Below, piece after piece: positions 1 to 9,425 of a stretch of 64,000 bases of DNA. Each line of letters begins with the position of its first letter. Position 1 is the first letter of the stretch. A program made the position numbers and the translations under genes. Source of the DNA: Falsiroseomonas sp046052145 (GTDB lineage: Bacteria; Pseudomonadota; Alphaproteobacteria; Acetobacterales; Acetobacteraceae); assembly GCA_046052145.1 (NCBI GenBank), contig JBJOMW010000010.1:1-64000 (forward strand). The letters are read 5' to 3'. The notes beneath the pieces were generated by a model. It made no database searches. It saw only the letters and a program-made list of their open reading frames with translations, and was not told where the DNA came from.

Positions 1-924
1 CCAGGGCAGGCGGGTGGCGAGCCCCCGCGGCGAGCGCGCCGGCGGTTCCGCGAAGAAGGCCTGCGGCGGCGCATCGGCCTGCACCGAGAGCGTCCAGGCC
101 GCGACCTCCCGCCCGTCGCGGCGGATCACGAGCCGCGCGCCGGCCTCGAGCACCGCTTCCGCGCCGAAGGACCGGCCATCGAGCGCCCGGAAGGGCGTGG
201 CGCCGGCGCCGAGCAGCAAGTCCGGCACGCCGCCAACGCCGCCCGAGAGCGCCACTTGCAGCCGGCTGCCCGTGGGCACCGTCGCCGCGCCGCCGGCGGG
301 GTCGAGGAAGACCGGCGCAGCCCCGGTATAGGCCGGCGGCGTCACCCAGGCTTCCAGCCGGAGCGGCGCGGGCTGGGCCGCGATGGCAGAAGGCGGCAGC
401 ACGGCGCGGCGCAGCCGTTCCGGCGCCTCGGGCCCCGCGATGATCAGCGCCGCCAGCAGCGAGAGGCCCAGCGCGGCGCGGAGCGCGATCGGGTCCCGCT
501 TCGCAAGCCCCGGCCGCGGCAGGCCGACACGCAATTGCGTGATACTGGCCAGTGTGCGGTCCCGATGCACCTGCCAGACCGCCTGCGCGACAGGGTCGTT
601 CGTGGCGGGCTTGTCGGTCAGTGCCGCCAGCGGGCGATGCTCCAGCCCCGATGCGCGTTCCAGCCGGCGGTCGGCCGGGTCATCGCCGGGCCAGCTGAAG
701 CCGCGCAGACCCTGGCGCAGCGCCAGCGCGAAGGCGCCGAGAAACCCCGCCGCCAGGATCAGCCGCGCCCAGCCGGGCAGCAGCAGCGGCAGCCCCAGCA
801 GCGCGATGGTCAGGTAGAGGCCGAGCACCCCAAGGGCGGGCCAGATCGCGGGCCAGATCGCCTCCCACGCCAGGGCCAGCCGGGCGAGGCGTCGGCGACG
901 CGAAAGGGGCCCGCTGCCGGTCAC
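1..924 (-). CDS. DUF4175 / TIGR02302-type membrane protein (partial)
   Basis: The gene runs off the left edge, so only its first 308 codons are present. Its GTG start overlaps the lysA stop codon (GTGA), which implies translational coupling. The N-terminus is basic, then come two hydrophobic segments (about residues 30-70, including LGLYLTIALLGLPLLLPGWA) and a third near residue 150 (LRAALGLSLLAALIIAG). A probably periplasmic part follows, with a WVTPPAYTGAAP stretch. Membrane topology and position directly after lysA match the TIGR02302/DUF4175 family of Alphaproteobacteria, whose function is not established. The family call rests on remembered synteny and topology; the coding call itself is secure. 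Confidence 0.75.
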   Translation of the reverse strand, partial: MTGSGPLSRRRRLARLALAWEAIWPAIWPALGVLGLYLTIALLGLPLLLPGWARLILAAGFLGAFALALRQGLRGFSWPGDDPADRRLERASGLEHRPLAALTDKPATNDPVAQAVWQVHRDRTLASITQLRVGLPRPGLAKRDPIALRAALGLSLLAALIIAGPEAPERLRRAVLPPSAIAAQPAPLRLEAWVTPPAYTGAAPVFLDPAGGAATVPTGSRLQVALSGGVGGVPDLLLGAGATPFRALDGRSFGAEAVLEAGARLVIRRDGREVAAWTLSVQADAPPQAFFAEPPARSPRGLATRLPW

Positions 925-2261
925 CCGGCCAGCCACTCCGGCACGCGCTGCCCGGCCAGCAGCGCGTCCTGCGTCTGGCGTTCGCGCACCAAGGCGAAGC
1001 GGGCGCCGTCCACCAGCACCTCGGCGGCCAGCGGGCGGGCATTGTAGGTGCTGCTCATCGAAGCTCCGTAGGCCCCGGCATCGAGGAACGCGACCAGGCT
1101 ACCCGGTTCCAGGGGGGGAAGGCCACGGTTTCGCGCGAAGGTGTCGCCCGTCTCGCAGACCGGCCCCACCACGTCGCAGGGGGCGGTTGGGGCAACGAAA
1201 TCCCGGGGCGAGACCGGCACGATGCCGTGCCAGGCCTCGTACATGGCCGGGCGGACCAGATCGTTCATCGCCGCGTCGAGGATCACGAAGCGCCGCCCGG
1301 CGGTGGTCTTGGACAGGATGACGGAGGTCAGCAGCACCCCGGCCGGCCCGCAGATCCAGCGCCCGGGCTCGACCATCAGCTGCACGCCGAGATTGCCGAG
1401 CGCGCCCTTGATCGCGCCCGCCAGCGCCGCCGGCGCCGGCGCGGGTTCGTGCCGATAGGGGATGCCGAGGCCGCCGCCGCAATCCACCCGCTCCACCTCC
1501 AGCCCCTGCTCCCTCAGGCCGCGCACCAGATCGGCCAGCGCCCGGTAGGCCGTGGCATAGGCGTCCATGCCGGAGGTGATCTGGCTGCCGATATGCACCG
1601 CGACGCCGACCGGCCGCACGCCGGGCGTTGCCGCCATGCGGGCATAGAGCGCGGGCGCATCCTCGATCGCGACGCCGAACTTGTTCTCGCTCTTGCCGGT
1701 GGTGATCTTGGCGTGGGTCTTGGCGTCCACGTCGGGGTTCACGCGCAGCGCGACAGTGGCGGTGACGCCGAGCGCGGTGGCGACGGCGGAGATCATCGCG
1801 ACCTCCTCGGCGCTTTCGGCATTGATCTGGCCGACGCCCTGCGACAGGGCGAAGCGCAGTTCCGGCAGCGACTTGCCGACGCCGGAATAGACGACATGCG
1901 CGGGCGCGATGCCGGCCGCGAGCGCGAGCCGCAGCTCCCCTTCGGAAACGATGTCAGCCCCCGCACCCTCGGCGGCCAGCGTGCGCAGCACGGCGAGGTT
2001 GGGGTTGGCCTTGACCGCGAAATGGATCTCCGCGCCGGTCCGCGCTTCCTCCAGCGCGCCACGCAGCGCGTGATACCGCCGGCGGAGCGTGGCGGCGGAA
2101 TAGACCCAGGTCGGGCTGCCGAGCTCAGCCGCGATCCGCGCGAGCGGCACCTCCTCCATGGTCAGCCCGTCCTGGGCGTGCATGGTCAGGTGGGGACGAC
2201 CGGCGAGAAGCTCGGCGAAGGTCGGGTCGGCGTCGTTGAACGCGGGAGCGGGGGCGGCCAT
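921..2261 (-). CDS. lysA: Diaminopimelate decarboxylase
   Basis: A PLP-dependent fold-III decarboxylase that converts meso-2,6-diaminopimelate to L-lysine, the last step of lysine synthesis, in the cytoplasm. It has 446 residues, slightly longer than the usual 420-430. The PLP lysine lies in HFAVKANPN (K84). Further family marks are VHIGSQI, the phosphate-binding GGGLGIPY, EPGRWICGPAG, the cysteine loop CETGDTFARNR and the C-terminal DAGAYGASMSSTYNARP. The DUF4175 gene follows with an overlapping start. In many Alphaproteobacteria argH-lptM-lysA are contiguous; here two unrelated genes separate lptM from lysA. Confidence 0.96.
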   Translation of the reverse strand: MAAPAPAFNDADPTFAELLAGRPHLTMHAQDGLTMEEVPLARIAAELGSPTWVYSAATLRRRYHALRGALEEARTGAEIHFAVKANPNLAVLRTLAAEGAGADIVSEGELRLALAAGIAPAHVVYSGVGKSLPELRFALSQGVGQINAESAEEVAMISAVATALGVTATVALRVNPDVDAKTHAKITTGKSENKFGVAIEDAPALYARMAATPGVRPVGVAVHIGSQITSGMDAYATAYRALADLVRGLREQGLEVERVDCGGGLGIPYRHEPAPAPAALAGAIKGALGNLGVQLMVEPGRWICGPAGVLLTSVILSKTTAGRRFVILDAAMNDLVRPAMYEAWHGIVPVSPRDFVAPTAPCDVVGPVCETGDTFARNRGLPPLEPGSLVAFLDAGAYGASMSSTYNARPLAAEVLVDGARFALVRERQTQDALLAGQRVPEWLAG

Positions 2262-2310
2262 CCCCCCTCAATAGGGGTGGCCGCCACCTTTCGTGAAGGG
2301 TGCCGCGCCG

Positions 2311-3780
2311 TCAGCTCCAGGCGGGGCGCACGCCGGGCGGGGGGGAATAGGGCAGGTCGCCGCGCGCCATCACCGCCTCCCGCCCGCCATTCTCGGCCAG
2401 GATCGCCGCCTGGCGCGCCTTCACGGCCGAATCCACCGCCGCCGGCGAGCGGCCGAGACGGGCCAGCAACAGCGCCTCCATCTCCGCGACCACCCCGGCG
2501 CAGGCGGGGTCGGCGGCGCGGTCCTCCAGCTCCTCCGGGTCGCCGAGCAGGTCAAAGAGCTGCGTCGGATAGGTGGCGTAGCGCACATATTTCCAGCGCC
2601 CCTTCCGCAGCATGAACGCGGCCTCCCGCGAGCCGCTGGCATGATACTCGGACAGCACCGCGCGGTCCGGATCGGCCCCCTCCGCGATGCGGAGCAGGGA
2701 GGCCGAGCCCGAGGGCGGCGTCTCCGCGCAGCCGGTCGCGTCCAGCACCGTCGCGGCGACATCGATGAGCGAGACGGGCGTGTCCACCACGCGCCCCACC
2801 GGCACGCCAGCCCCGGCGAGGATCATCGGCACGCCGACGCTCTCCTCGTACATGTTGGATTTCCCCCATAGGCCGCGCGCGCCGATATTGTCGCCGTGGT
2901 CCGAGGTGTAGAGCACGCGCGTCGCCGCCCCGAGGCCGCAATCGCCCAGGCAGGCCAAGATCTTCCCCACCTGTTCGTCCATGAAGGAGACGAGGCCGAA
3001 ATAGCCCGCGCGCATGCGGTGCACATCGGCCTCCGAAGCGACGTGGCTGTCATAGGGGACGGTGTGGGCATAGTCCCGGATGAAGGGATGCGTCGGCCGG
3101 TCCTGCGGCGCGTAGAGCTTCGGCATGCCCACCACCTCCGGCGGGTAGCGGTAGAAATGCTCAGGCGGCGCCGTCAGCGGGAAATGCGGCGTGACGAGCG
3201 ACACGAAGAGGCACCAGGGCTTGCCCGCCTCTGCCGCCTTTGCCTTGCCGCGCAGCCAGATTTGCGCGGCGGCCGTGATGTCGCGGTCGTAGCGCGTGTA
3301 GTCGCTCTCGCCCGGGCCGGCGCTGCTGCACATCTTGGCCGCGCCCTTGCGCGGCGGCGCCGTCTCGTCGCGGATCAGCGAGAGCAGGTCGCCCTTGCCG
3401 TCCACCACATGCATCGCGAGCCGTTCCGCGGAGAAGCCGTGGTCGTCCCCGGGCAGGCCGCGGAAATGCAGCTTGCCGATCGAGACCACCTCGTGCCCCC
3501 CCTCGCGCAGCGCGTGGTGCCAGGACCGCACCGCGCCGTCATAGGGATCGGCGTTGTCATGGTAGCGCCCCATCGCGTGCAGCGCGCGCCCGGTGGCCAG
3601 CGCGGCCCGCGCGGGAACGCAGATCGGGGACGGCGTGGAGGCGGCGGTGAAGCGCGTGCCGCGCGCGGCCAACGCGTCCAGGTTCGGGGTGTGGACGAAG
3701 GGATGGCCCGCGCAACCCATGGCGCGCGGCATGTGCTCGTCCGACATGATGACGAGCAGGTTCTGCGGTGCGGCGGACAT
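2311..3780 (-). CDS. Sulfatase / alkaline-phosphatase-superfamily hydrolase
   Basis: A 489-residue hydrolase of the type I sulfatase family, related to choline-sulfatase-like and phosphonate monoester hydrolases. The metal-binding N-terminal motif is IMSDEH (D14). The sulfatase signature CVPARAALATGR (C54-x-P-x-R58) carries the cysteine expected to be converted to formylglycine. A later metal-site segment reads TSDHGDNIGARGLWGKS. No signal peptide is visible, so it is probably cytosolic. It lies 6 bp downstream of a Bug-type binding protein, which suggests joint transcription and uptake plus cleavage of an organic sulfate or phosphonate. The substrate cannot be told from sequence. Confidence 0.85.
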   Translation of the reverse strand: MSAAPQNLLVIMSDEHMPRAMGCAGHPFVHTPNLDALAARGTRFTAASTPSPICVPARAALATGRALHAMGRYHDNADPYDGAVRSWHHALREGGHEVVSIGKLHFRGLPGDDHGFSAERLAMHVVDGKGDLLSLIRDETAPPRKGAAKMCSSAGPGESDYTRYDRDITAAAQIWLRGKAKAAEAGKPWCLFVSLVTPHFPLTAPPEHFYRYPPEVVGMPKLYAPQDRPTHPFIRDYAHTVPYDSHVASEADVHRMRAGYFGLVSFMDEQVGKILACLGDCGLGAATRVLYTSDHGDNIGARGLWGKSNMYEESVGVPMILAGAGVPVGRVVDTPVSLIDVAATVLDATGCAETPPSGSASLLRIAEGADPDRAVLSEYHASGSREAAFMLRKGRWKYVRYATYPTQLFDLLGDPEELEDRAADPACAGVVAEMEALLLARLGRSPAAVDSAVKARQAAILAENGGREAVMARGDLPYSPPPGVRPAWS

Positions 3781-3786
3781 CGCGGG

Positions 3787-4755
3787 TCAATCCACCTGGG
3801 CGCCGGAGATGCGGACGGCCTCGCCCCATTTCGTGGCCTCGGCGCGCAGGAAGGTGGCGAAGGCCTCCGGCCCGAGGCCCATGGCGGCGCTGCCATCGGC
3901 GGTGACGCGGGCGCGCCAGGCGGCATCGGCCAGCGCTTCCTGCAGCGCGGCGTCGGTGCGGCGGATCACCTCGGTCGGCGTGCCGGCCGGGGCCAGCACC
4001 GCGAACCAGGAGGTCAGGTCGAAGCCCGGCAGCGTCTCCGCCAGCGCGGGCACATCGGGCAGGGCGTGGTTGCGCCCGGTGGAGGTGACGGCGAGGCCCT
4101 TCAGCCGCCCCGTCTTCACCAGTTCCGTCGCGGTGGACAGCGTCGGGAAGCCGAACTGCACCTGGCCGCTCATGACGTTGTTCACGATGTCGGGCGCGCC
4201 ACGGAAGGGCACATGCGTCGCCTGCACGCGGGCGGCGGCCTTGAACATCTCCGCCGCCAGATGCGCGCCCGACCCGTTGCCGCCAGAGGCGTAGTTCTGG
4301 TCGGGGCGCGCGCGCAGGCTTTCGATCAGCGCGGCCGCGTTGGCGGGGCCGTTCGGCGGCACGATCAGGATGTGCGGCATGCCGAAGACGACGGTGATGG
4401 GCGCGAAGTCGCGGAAGGCATCGAAGGGCAATGTGCGCCGCGTCAAGGCCTGGTTGATGACCAGCGAATTGGTGCCGAGCATCAGCGTGGTGCCGTCCGG
4501 CGCGCTGCGCGCCCCGGCCTCGAAGCCGATATTGCCGCCGGCGCCGCCGCGGTTCTCGACCACCACGGGCTGGCCGAGGATGGGGGAGATACGTTCGGCG
4601 ATCTGCCGCGCGATGACGTCGGGGGCGCTGCCCGGGATGAAGGGCACCAGCAGCCGCACCGGCCGAGTGGGCCAGGATTGCGCGCGGGCCGGGTGAGGCA
4701 AGGCAGCAAGCGCAGCCAGGGGCATGGCGGCCCCCAGCAGGGCACGACGACGCAT
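3787..4755 (-). CDS. Bug/TctC-family tripartite tricarboxylate transporter receptor
   Basis: A periplasmic solute receptor of 322 residues. It starts with an arginine-rich signal peptide (MRRRALLGAAMPLAALAAL) cleaved near ARAQSWP. It carries the family pattern LLVPFIPGSAPDVIARQIAE, then VVVENRGGAGGNIG and APDGTTLML. No TctA or TctB membrane subunits are in the window, so it would have to serve a transporter encoded elsewhere or act in sensing, as is common for the expanded Bug families of Betaproteobacteria and Acetobacteraceae. The sulfatase gene follows after 6 bp and is probably co-transcribed. The ligand is unknown. Confidence 0.9.
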   Translation of the reverse strand: MRRRALLGAAMPLAALAALPHPARAQSWPTRPVRLLVPFIPGSAPDVIARQIAERISPILGQPVVVENRGGAGGNIGFEAGARSAPDGTTLMLGTNSLVINQALTRRTLPFDAFRDFAPITVVFGMPHILIVPPNGPANAAALIESLRARPDQNYASGGNGSGAHLAAEMFKAAARVQATHVPFRGAPDIVNNVMSGQVQFGFPTLSTATELVKTGRLKGLAVTSTGRNHALPDVPALAETLPGFDLTSWFAVLAPAGTPTEVIRRTDAALQEALADAAWRARVTADGSAAMGLGPEAFATFLRAEATKWGEAVRISGAQVD

Positions 4756-4828
4756 GGTGTTCCCTCCGATGATCGGCTTGCCGGAAGGCTAGATCACGCG
4801 CCGGAGGGTTGGGAAGGCGGGGGGCGCC

Positions 4829-4947
4829 TCAGCGGCTGGGATAGGTGCGCGGGAAGGTCACCTGCTCCGGCGGGCCGGGCGGGCGGATGTCGCCCACCCG
4901 CCCGCAGGCCGCGATCAGCAGGACCAGCGCAGCCAGACCGGCGAGCC

Positions 4948-4951
<4 letters not shown>
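4829..4951 (-). CDS. lptM: LptM-like small lipoprotein
   Basis: A 40-residue lipoprotein. Its ATG overlaps the argH stop (ATGA), so it is translationally coupled to argH. The signal peptide MRLAGLAALVLLIAAC ends in a lipobox (IAAC, lipidated Cys16). The mature part, GRVGDIRPPGPPEQVTFP, resembles LptM (formerly YifL), described in E. coli as promoting disulfide maturation of the LPS translocon LptD. Placement next to argH and near lysA is the usual alphaproteobacterial context. The product is tiny and the assignment rests on the lipobox, proline-rich tail and synteny. Confidence 0.75.
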
Positions 4952-6348
<1,397 letters not shown>

Positions 6349-6360
6349 GGAGATGGTCCT

Positions 6361-6954
6361 GTGCTGAAGCCCTGGCCGCGCCGCAACCTGCTGGGCCTGA
6401 TGGTGGGCGGGACCCTGGCCACCGCCGCGCAGCCGCGTCAAGCGGGCGCGGCGCCGGCCGATGGCGGCCTGTCCCGGCTACGGGAGACGCCGGAAGGCCG
6501 CCCCCTGCCGGAGGGCCTTGTCTTCCAGGACGCCGAGGGGCGGGAGACGCGCTTCGAGGCATTTCGGGGCAAGGGCCTGGTCGTGAATTTCTGGGCCACC
6601 TGGTGCCCGCCCTGCGTGGCCGAGATGCCGGCGCTCGACCGCGCCCACGCCATCCTCTCGCGCGAGGGGATCGAGGTGCTGGCGCTGTCCTCCGACCGCG
6701 GCGGGCGGGCGCAGGTGGAGCCCTTCTATCAGCGCACCGGGCTGCGCCATCTTGGCATGTGGTTCGACCCGCGCGGCGCGGTGGGGCGCGCACTTGGCGT
6801 GCGCGGCCTGCCGACGACGGTGATCCTCGACCGGCGGGGCCTTGAAGTGGGCCGGCTGGAAGGGGAGGCGGATTGGGACCGCGCCGAGCTTCTCGCCGCC
6901 CTGCGCCGCCTGGTGCGCGGCACCGCACCATCCGCCAACACCAGCAGCACCTGA
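6361..6954 (+). CDS. TlpA-family thiol:disulfide oxidoreductase
   Basis: A 197-residue exported thioredoxin-like protein. The GTG start gives the leader VLKPWPRRNLLGLMVGG, with a twin-arginine followed by a hydrophobic stretch, consistent with Tat or Sec export; an internal ATG at 6400 would remove it. The redox motif is NFWATWCPPC (C82-x-x-C85) and the cis-proline loop is GVRGLPTTVILDRRG. TlpA proteins act in the periplasm in cytochrome maturation or general thiol reduction. It is divergent from argH, an arrangement common in Alphaproteobacteria. An aminopeptidase gene follows 11 bp downstream. The target is unknown. Confidence 0.88.
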   Translation: MLKPWPRRNLLGLMVGGTLATAAQPRQAGAAPADGGLSRLRETPEGRPLPEGLVFQDAEGRETRFEAFRGKGLVVNFWATWCPPCVAEMPALDRAHAILSREGIEVLALSSDRGGRAQVEPFYQRTGLRHLGMWFDPRGAVGRALGVRGLPTTVILDRRGLEVGRLEGEADWDRAELLAALRRLVRGTAPSANTSST

Positions 6955-6965
6955 CAGGACATGCG

Positions 6966-8210
6966 ATGACCGATTTCGAGACCAAGCTCGACCGGCTGGC
7001 GGCGCTTGCGGTGCGCGTCGGGCTCAATCTGCGCGCCGGGCAGGAAGTGGTGATGACCGCGCCGGTCGAGGCGCTGCCGCTGGTCCGCCGCATCGCAGCC
7101 CACGCCTATCAGGCCGGCGCGACGCTGGTGACACCGCTGATCGGCGATGACGAGGTGACGCTTGCGCGCTATCGCCACGCCCATCCCGAGGAGGCCTTCG
7201 ACACCGCGCCCGGCTGGCTGTTCGAAGCGATGGCGAATGCGTTTCGCGGCGGCGCCGCGCGGCTTGCGGTGGTTGGCGAGGACCCGACGCTGCTCGGCGG
7301 CCAGGACCCGGCGAAGGTGGCGCGCGCGAACAAGGCGCGCAGCATCGCCTATCGCCCGGCGCTCGAGCTCATCACCAGCTTCGCCATCAACTGGAATCTG
7401 GTGCCCGCCGCGACGCCGGGTTGGGCGCGGCAGGTGTTTCCGCAGTTGCCGCAGGAGCAGGCCGTCGCGGCGCTGTGGGATGCGATCTTCGCCGCCTGCC
7501 GCGTGGATGTCGCCGACCCGGTGGCGGAGTGGGCCGCGCATAACCGCACGCTGCATGCGCGCACCGCCTTTCTGAACGGCAAGGATTTTTCCGCGCTGCA
7601 CTTCCGCGGGCCGGGCACCGATCTGCGCGTCGGGCTGGCGGATGGGCATCTCTGGTCCGGTGGTGCGGAGCCGGCGAAGAACGGCATCACCTGCAACCCG
7701 AACATCCCGACGGAAGAAGTCTTCACCACGCCGCACAAGCTGCGCGTGGAGGGCGTGGTGCGCTCGACCAAGCCGCTGGCCTATCAGGGCACGCTGATCG
7801 AGGACATCGCCGTGCGCTTCGAAGCCGGGCGCATCGTGGAGGCGAATGCCTCGAAGGGTGCGGAGGTGCTGCGCAAGGTTCTGGCGACGGATGAGGGCGC
7901 GGCGCGGCTCGGCGAAGTCGCGCTGGTGCCGCATTCCTCGCCGATCTCGCGCTCCCGCCTGTTGTTCCGCAACACGCTGTTCGACGAGAACGCGGCCAGC
8001 CACATCGCGCTCGGCCAGGCCTATACGACCTGCCTCCGCGATGCCGCGGGCGTGCCGATGGAGAAACTGGCGGAGCGCGGCGCCAATGCCTCGCTGATCC
8101 ATATCGACTGGATGATCGGCAGCGGCGAGGTGGACCTCGACTGCATCACCCAATCGGGCGCGGTGGAGCCGCTGATGCGCAAGGGCGAGTTCGTGGCCGG
8201 GCCGAGGTGA
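6966..8210 (+). CDS. M29-family (AmpS/AmpT-type) aminopeptidase
   Basis: A metal-dependent exopeptidase of 414 residues. The ATG at 6966 follows an AGGA ribosome-binding site (ACAGGAC) at proper spacing. The N-terminal domain contains LNLRAGQEVVMTAPVEALPL, and the C-terminal catalytic part contains the family motifs EEVFTTPHK and RNTLFDENAASHIALGQAY followed by IHIDWMIGSGEVDLD. These supply the Glu, His and Asp metal ligands expected for M29 enzymes. It is probably cytosolic, in peptide turnover. It lies 11 bp after the TlpA-like gene, so the two are likely co-transcribed. Confidence 0.93.
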   Translation: MTDFETKLDRLAALAVRVGLNLRAGQEVVMTAPVEALPLVRRIAAHAYQAGATLVTPLIGDDEVTLARYRHAHPEEAFDTAPGWLFEAMANAFRGGAARLAVVGEDPTLLGGQDPAKVARANKARSIAYRPALELITSFAINWNLVPAATPGWARQVFPQLPQEQAVAALWDAIFAACRVDVADPVAEWAAHNRTLHARTAFLNGKDFSALHFRGPGTDLRVGLADGHLWSGGAEPAKNGITCNPNIPTEEVFTTPHKLRVEGVVRSTKPLAYQGTLIEDIAVRFEAGRIVEANASKGAEVLRKVLATDEGAARLGEVALVPHSSPISRSRLLFRNTLFDENAASHIALGQAYTTCLRDAAGVPMEKLAERGANASLIHIDWMIGSGEVDLDCITQSGAVEPLMRKGEFVAGPR

Positions 8211-8228
8211 TGCGGCTGCTCATCGGCC

Positions 8229-9080
8229 TTAGGTGGTTGCATCCAGGCCAGACTTCTTGCTCGCGAGCAGCCCAACGTCGAACGCCGTTGAGTCCGACAC
8301 CTCGCCCACTTGTGCGTCCAATGCGTCCATATCGCCATCAACTATTAGGATTGGCCAAACCGCACTGATGACGGCCTTCTGTGTCTCCCTGAACGATGCG
8401 GGAGTGGCATCCCAATCACCAAAAACATCATCAGGGCTGACTTGATGTAGTTGCGCGACAGGAAGCACAGGAATTTCGAAGGTAACTTGCTTCACGAGCC
8501 AAGCACCACGCGCGATCAGGCGCTGCCTGAGCGTGTAGGCTTCCAGCGGGCGCACCTGAAGGTCCGGCTTCAGTACAAGGGCTGCGTCGACCCCTGCGCG
8601 AAATCGACGCTCGGTGGGCTGCATCGACGAGAGCCAGCCTGCGACTGGGTCGTCAGCAAGGCTCCGCACTGCGACGTTATGTGCAAATTCGTTTCTGATT
8701 CTGCGAAGGAGGTCGAGTTCATTGTGCGTGCGCGGGTCAATCCATCTCAGCGCTGCCGCCATCGTCATTCTTGCATTCGCGGTAGAGAGAAAGCCGTATC
8801 CATCGAAGAGCCGGCTGATGCCACCCTTTACGTTCGGATCGAGATTTCGCTGGATGAGGCGTATCGAGAGATCGTCAAGCAGCGCGAAGAGCACGATAGC
8901 CGCGGTCCTGTCATCCGACGCGTCGCGCGCCTCGGTAAGTGCGGCACTAATGTGCTGATATGGAAGTTCGAGATCGTCAAGGGCGCTGCGAGCAGCCTGG
9001 ACGTGAACCCCATAGATCGCCTTGCCGACTACCTCGACAAATTTGTTCCCTGTTAGCCCCTCTTCCGGCTTAACCCTCAT
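8229..9080 (-). CDS. MltR-like protein (uncharacterised), lower-GC gene
   Basis: A 283-residue soluble protein from the ATG at 9080, which has a GGCGAGAG sequence upstream; an ATG at 9116 would add 12 residues. The first half contains ALLDDLSIRLIQ and LDLLRRIRNEFAHN, reminiscent of the mannitol-repressor MltR fold and other helical (R/K)IRNxFAH proteins. The C-terminal 130 residues match nothing I know. Codon use differs from the neighbours: three 60-base lines I counted between 8.70 and 9.12 kb have 48-63% G+C against 73% in one line of the adjacent aminopeptidase, which suggests recent acquisition. There is no mannitol operon nearby, so the function is unknown. It converges on the aminopeptidase with an 18 bp gap. 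Confidence 0.7.
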   Translation of the reverse strand: MRVKPEEGLTGNKFVEVVGKAIYGVHVQAARSALDDLELPYQHISAALTEARDASDDRTAAIVLFALLDDLSIRLIQRNLDPNVKGGISRLFDGYGFLSTANARMTMAAALRWIDPRTHNELDLLRRIRNEFAHNVAVRSLADDPVAGWLSSMQPTERRFRAGVDAALVLKPDLQVRPLEAYTLRQRLIARGAWLVKQVTFEIPVLPVAQLHQVSPDDVFGDWDATPASFRETQKAVISAVWPILIVDGDMDALDAQVGEVSDSTAFDVGLLASKKSGLDATT

Positions 9081-9158
9081 ACTCTCGCCGCGCCTGTGAT
9101 TATATCGCTCATGCAATTATCATGGCCGCCATGTCGTTCAATAGCAACGATTTCTGTG

Positions 9159-9299
9159 CTATCTGCGCTCCACCTCGCCATTCACCCAGATCATTTGGCC
9201 GGTGACATAGGCGCCACCGTCGCGCGCAAGCATGCCGACGGCGGAGGCGTTCTCCATCAGCCTGCCCATGCGGGCCATCGGCACGTCCGCGGCATGGCC
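9159..9299 (-). pseudogene. Remnant of a short-chain dehydrogenase C-terminus
   Basis: The last 46 codons of an SDR gene survive in frame and end at TAG. VPMARMGRLMENASAVGMLA and GGAYVTGQMIWVNGE align with the C-terminus of the intact SDR at 10605-11345 (VPMGRMGLPSEIATVVRMLA, GGAYVTGQMLQVNGG). Upstream on this strand no Rossmann domain or start is present; the sequence becomes the promoter region of the plus-strand Bug receptor. It is therefore a truncated relic, perhaps left by the rearrangement that brought in the neighbouring low-GC gene. Confidence 0.7.
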
Positions 9300-9346
9300 C
9301 CCGCCTGCGGGCCGCGATATAGCTTGAGTGCCGACGAAGCGACGTG

Positions 9347-9377
9347 CCGCAAGGGCGCATAACGCCGGCACTTGCGG
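9347..9377. promoter_or_regulatory. Interrupted inverted repeat upstream of the Bug receptor gene
   Basis: CCGCAAG (9347-9353) is mirrored by CTTGCGG (9371-9377), with an inner GGCG/CGCC pair around CATAA. It sits about 50 bp before the ATG at 9426 and could be an operator or a leader hairpin. No regulator gene is adjacent. This is a structural observation only. Confidence 0.25.
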
Positions 9378-9425
9378 TCCGGCCGCGGAGCGCCCAGCCT
9401 TTCCGCAACGACGCGGGAGGATCCG

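Noticed and set aside
8229..9080. Mannitol operon repressor MltR
   Set aside because: Only the central RIRNEFAHN-type helix pattern fits; there are no mannitol genes, and the C-terminal half is unrelated.
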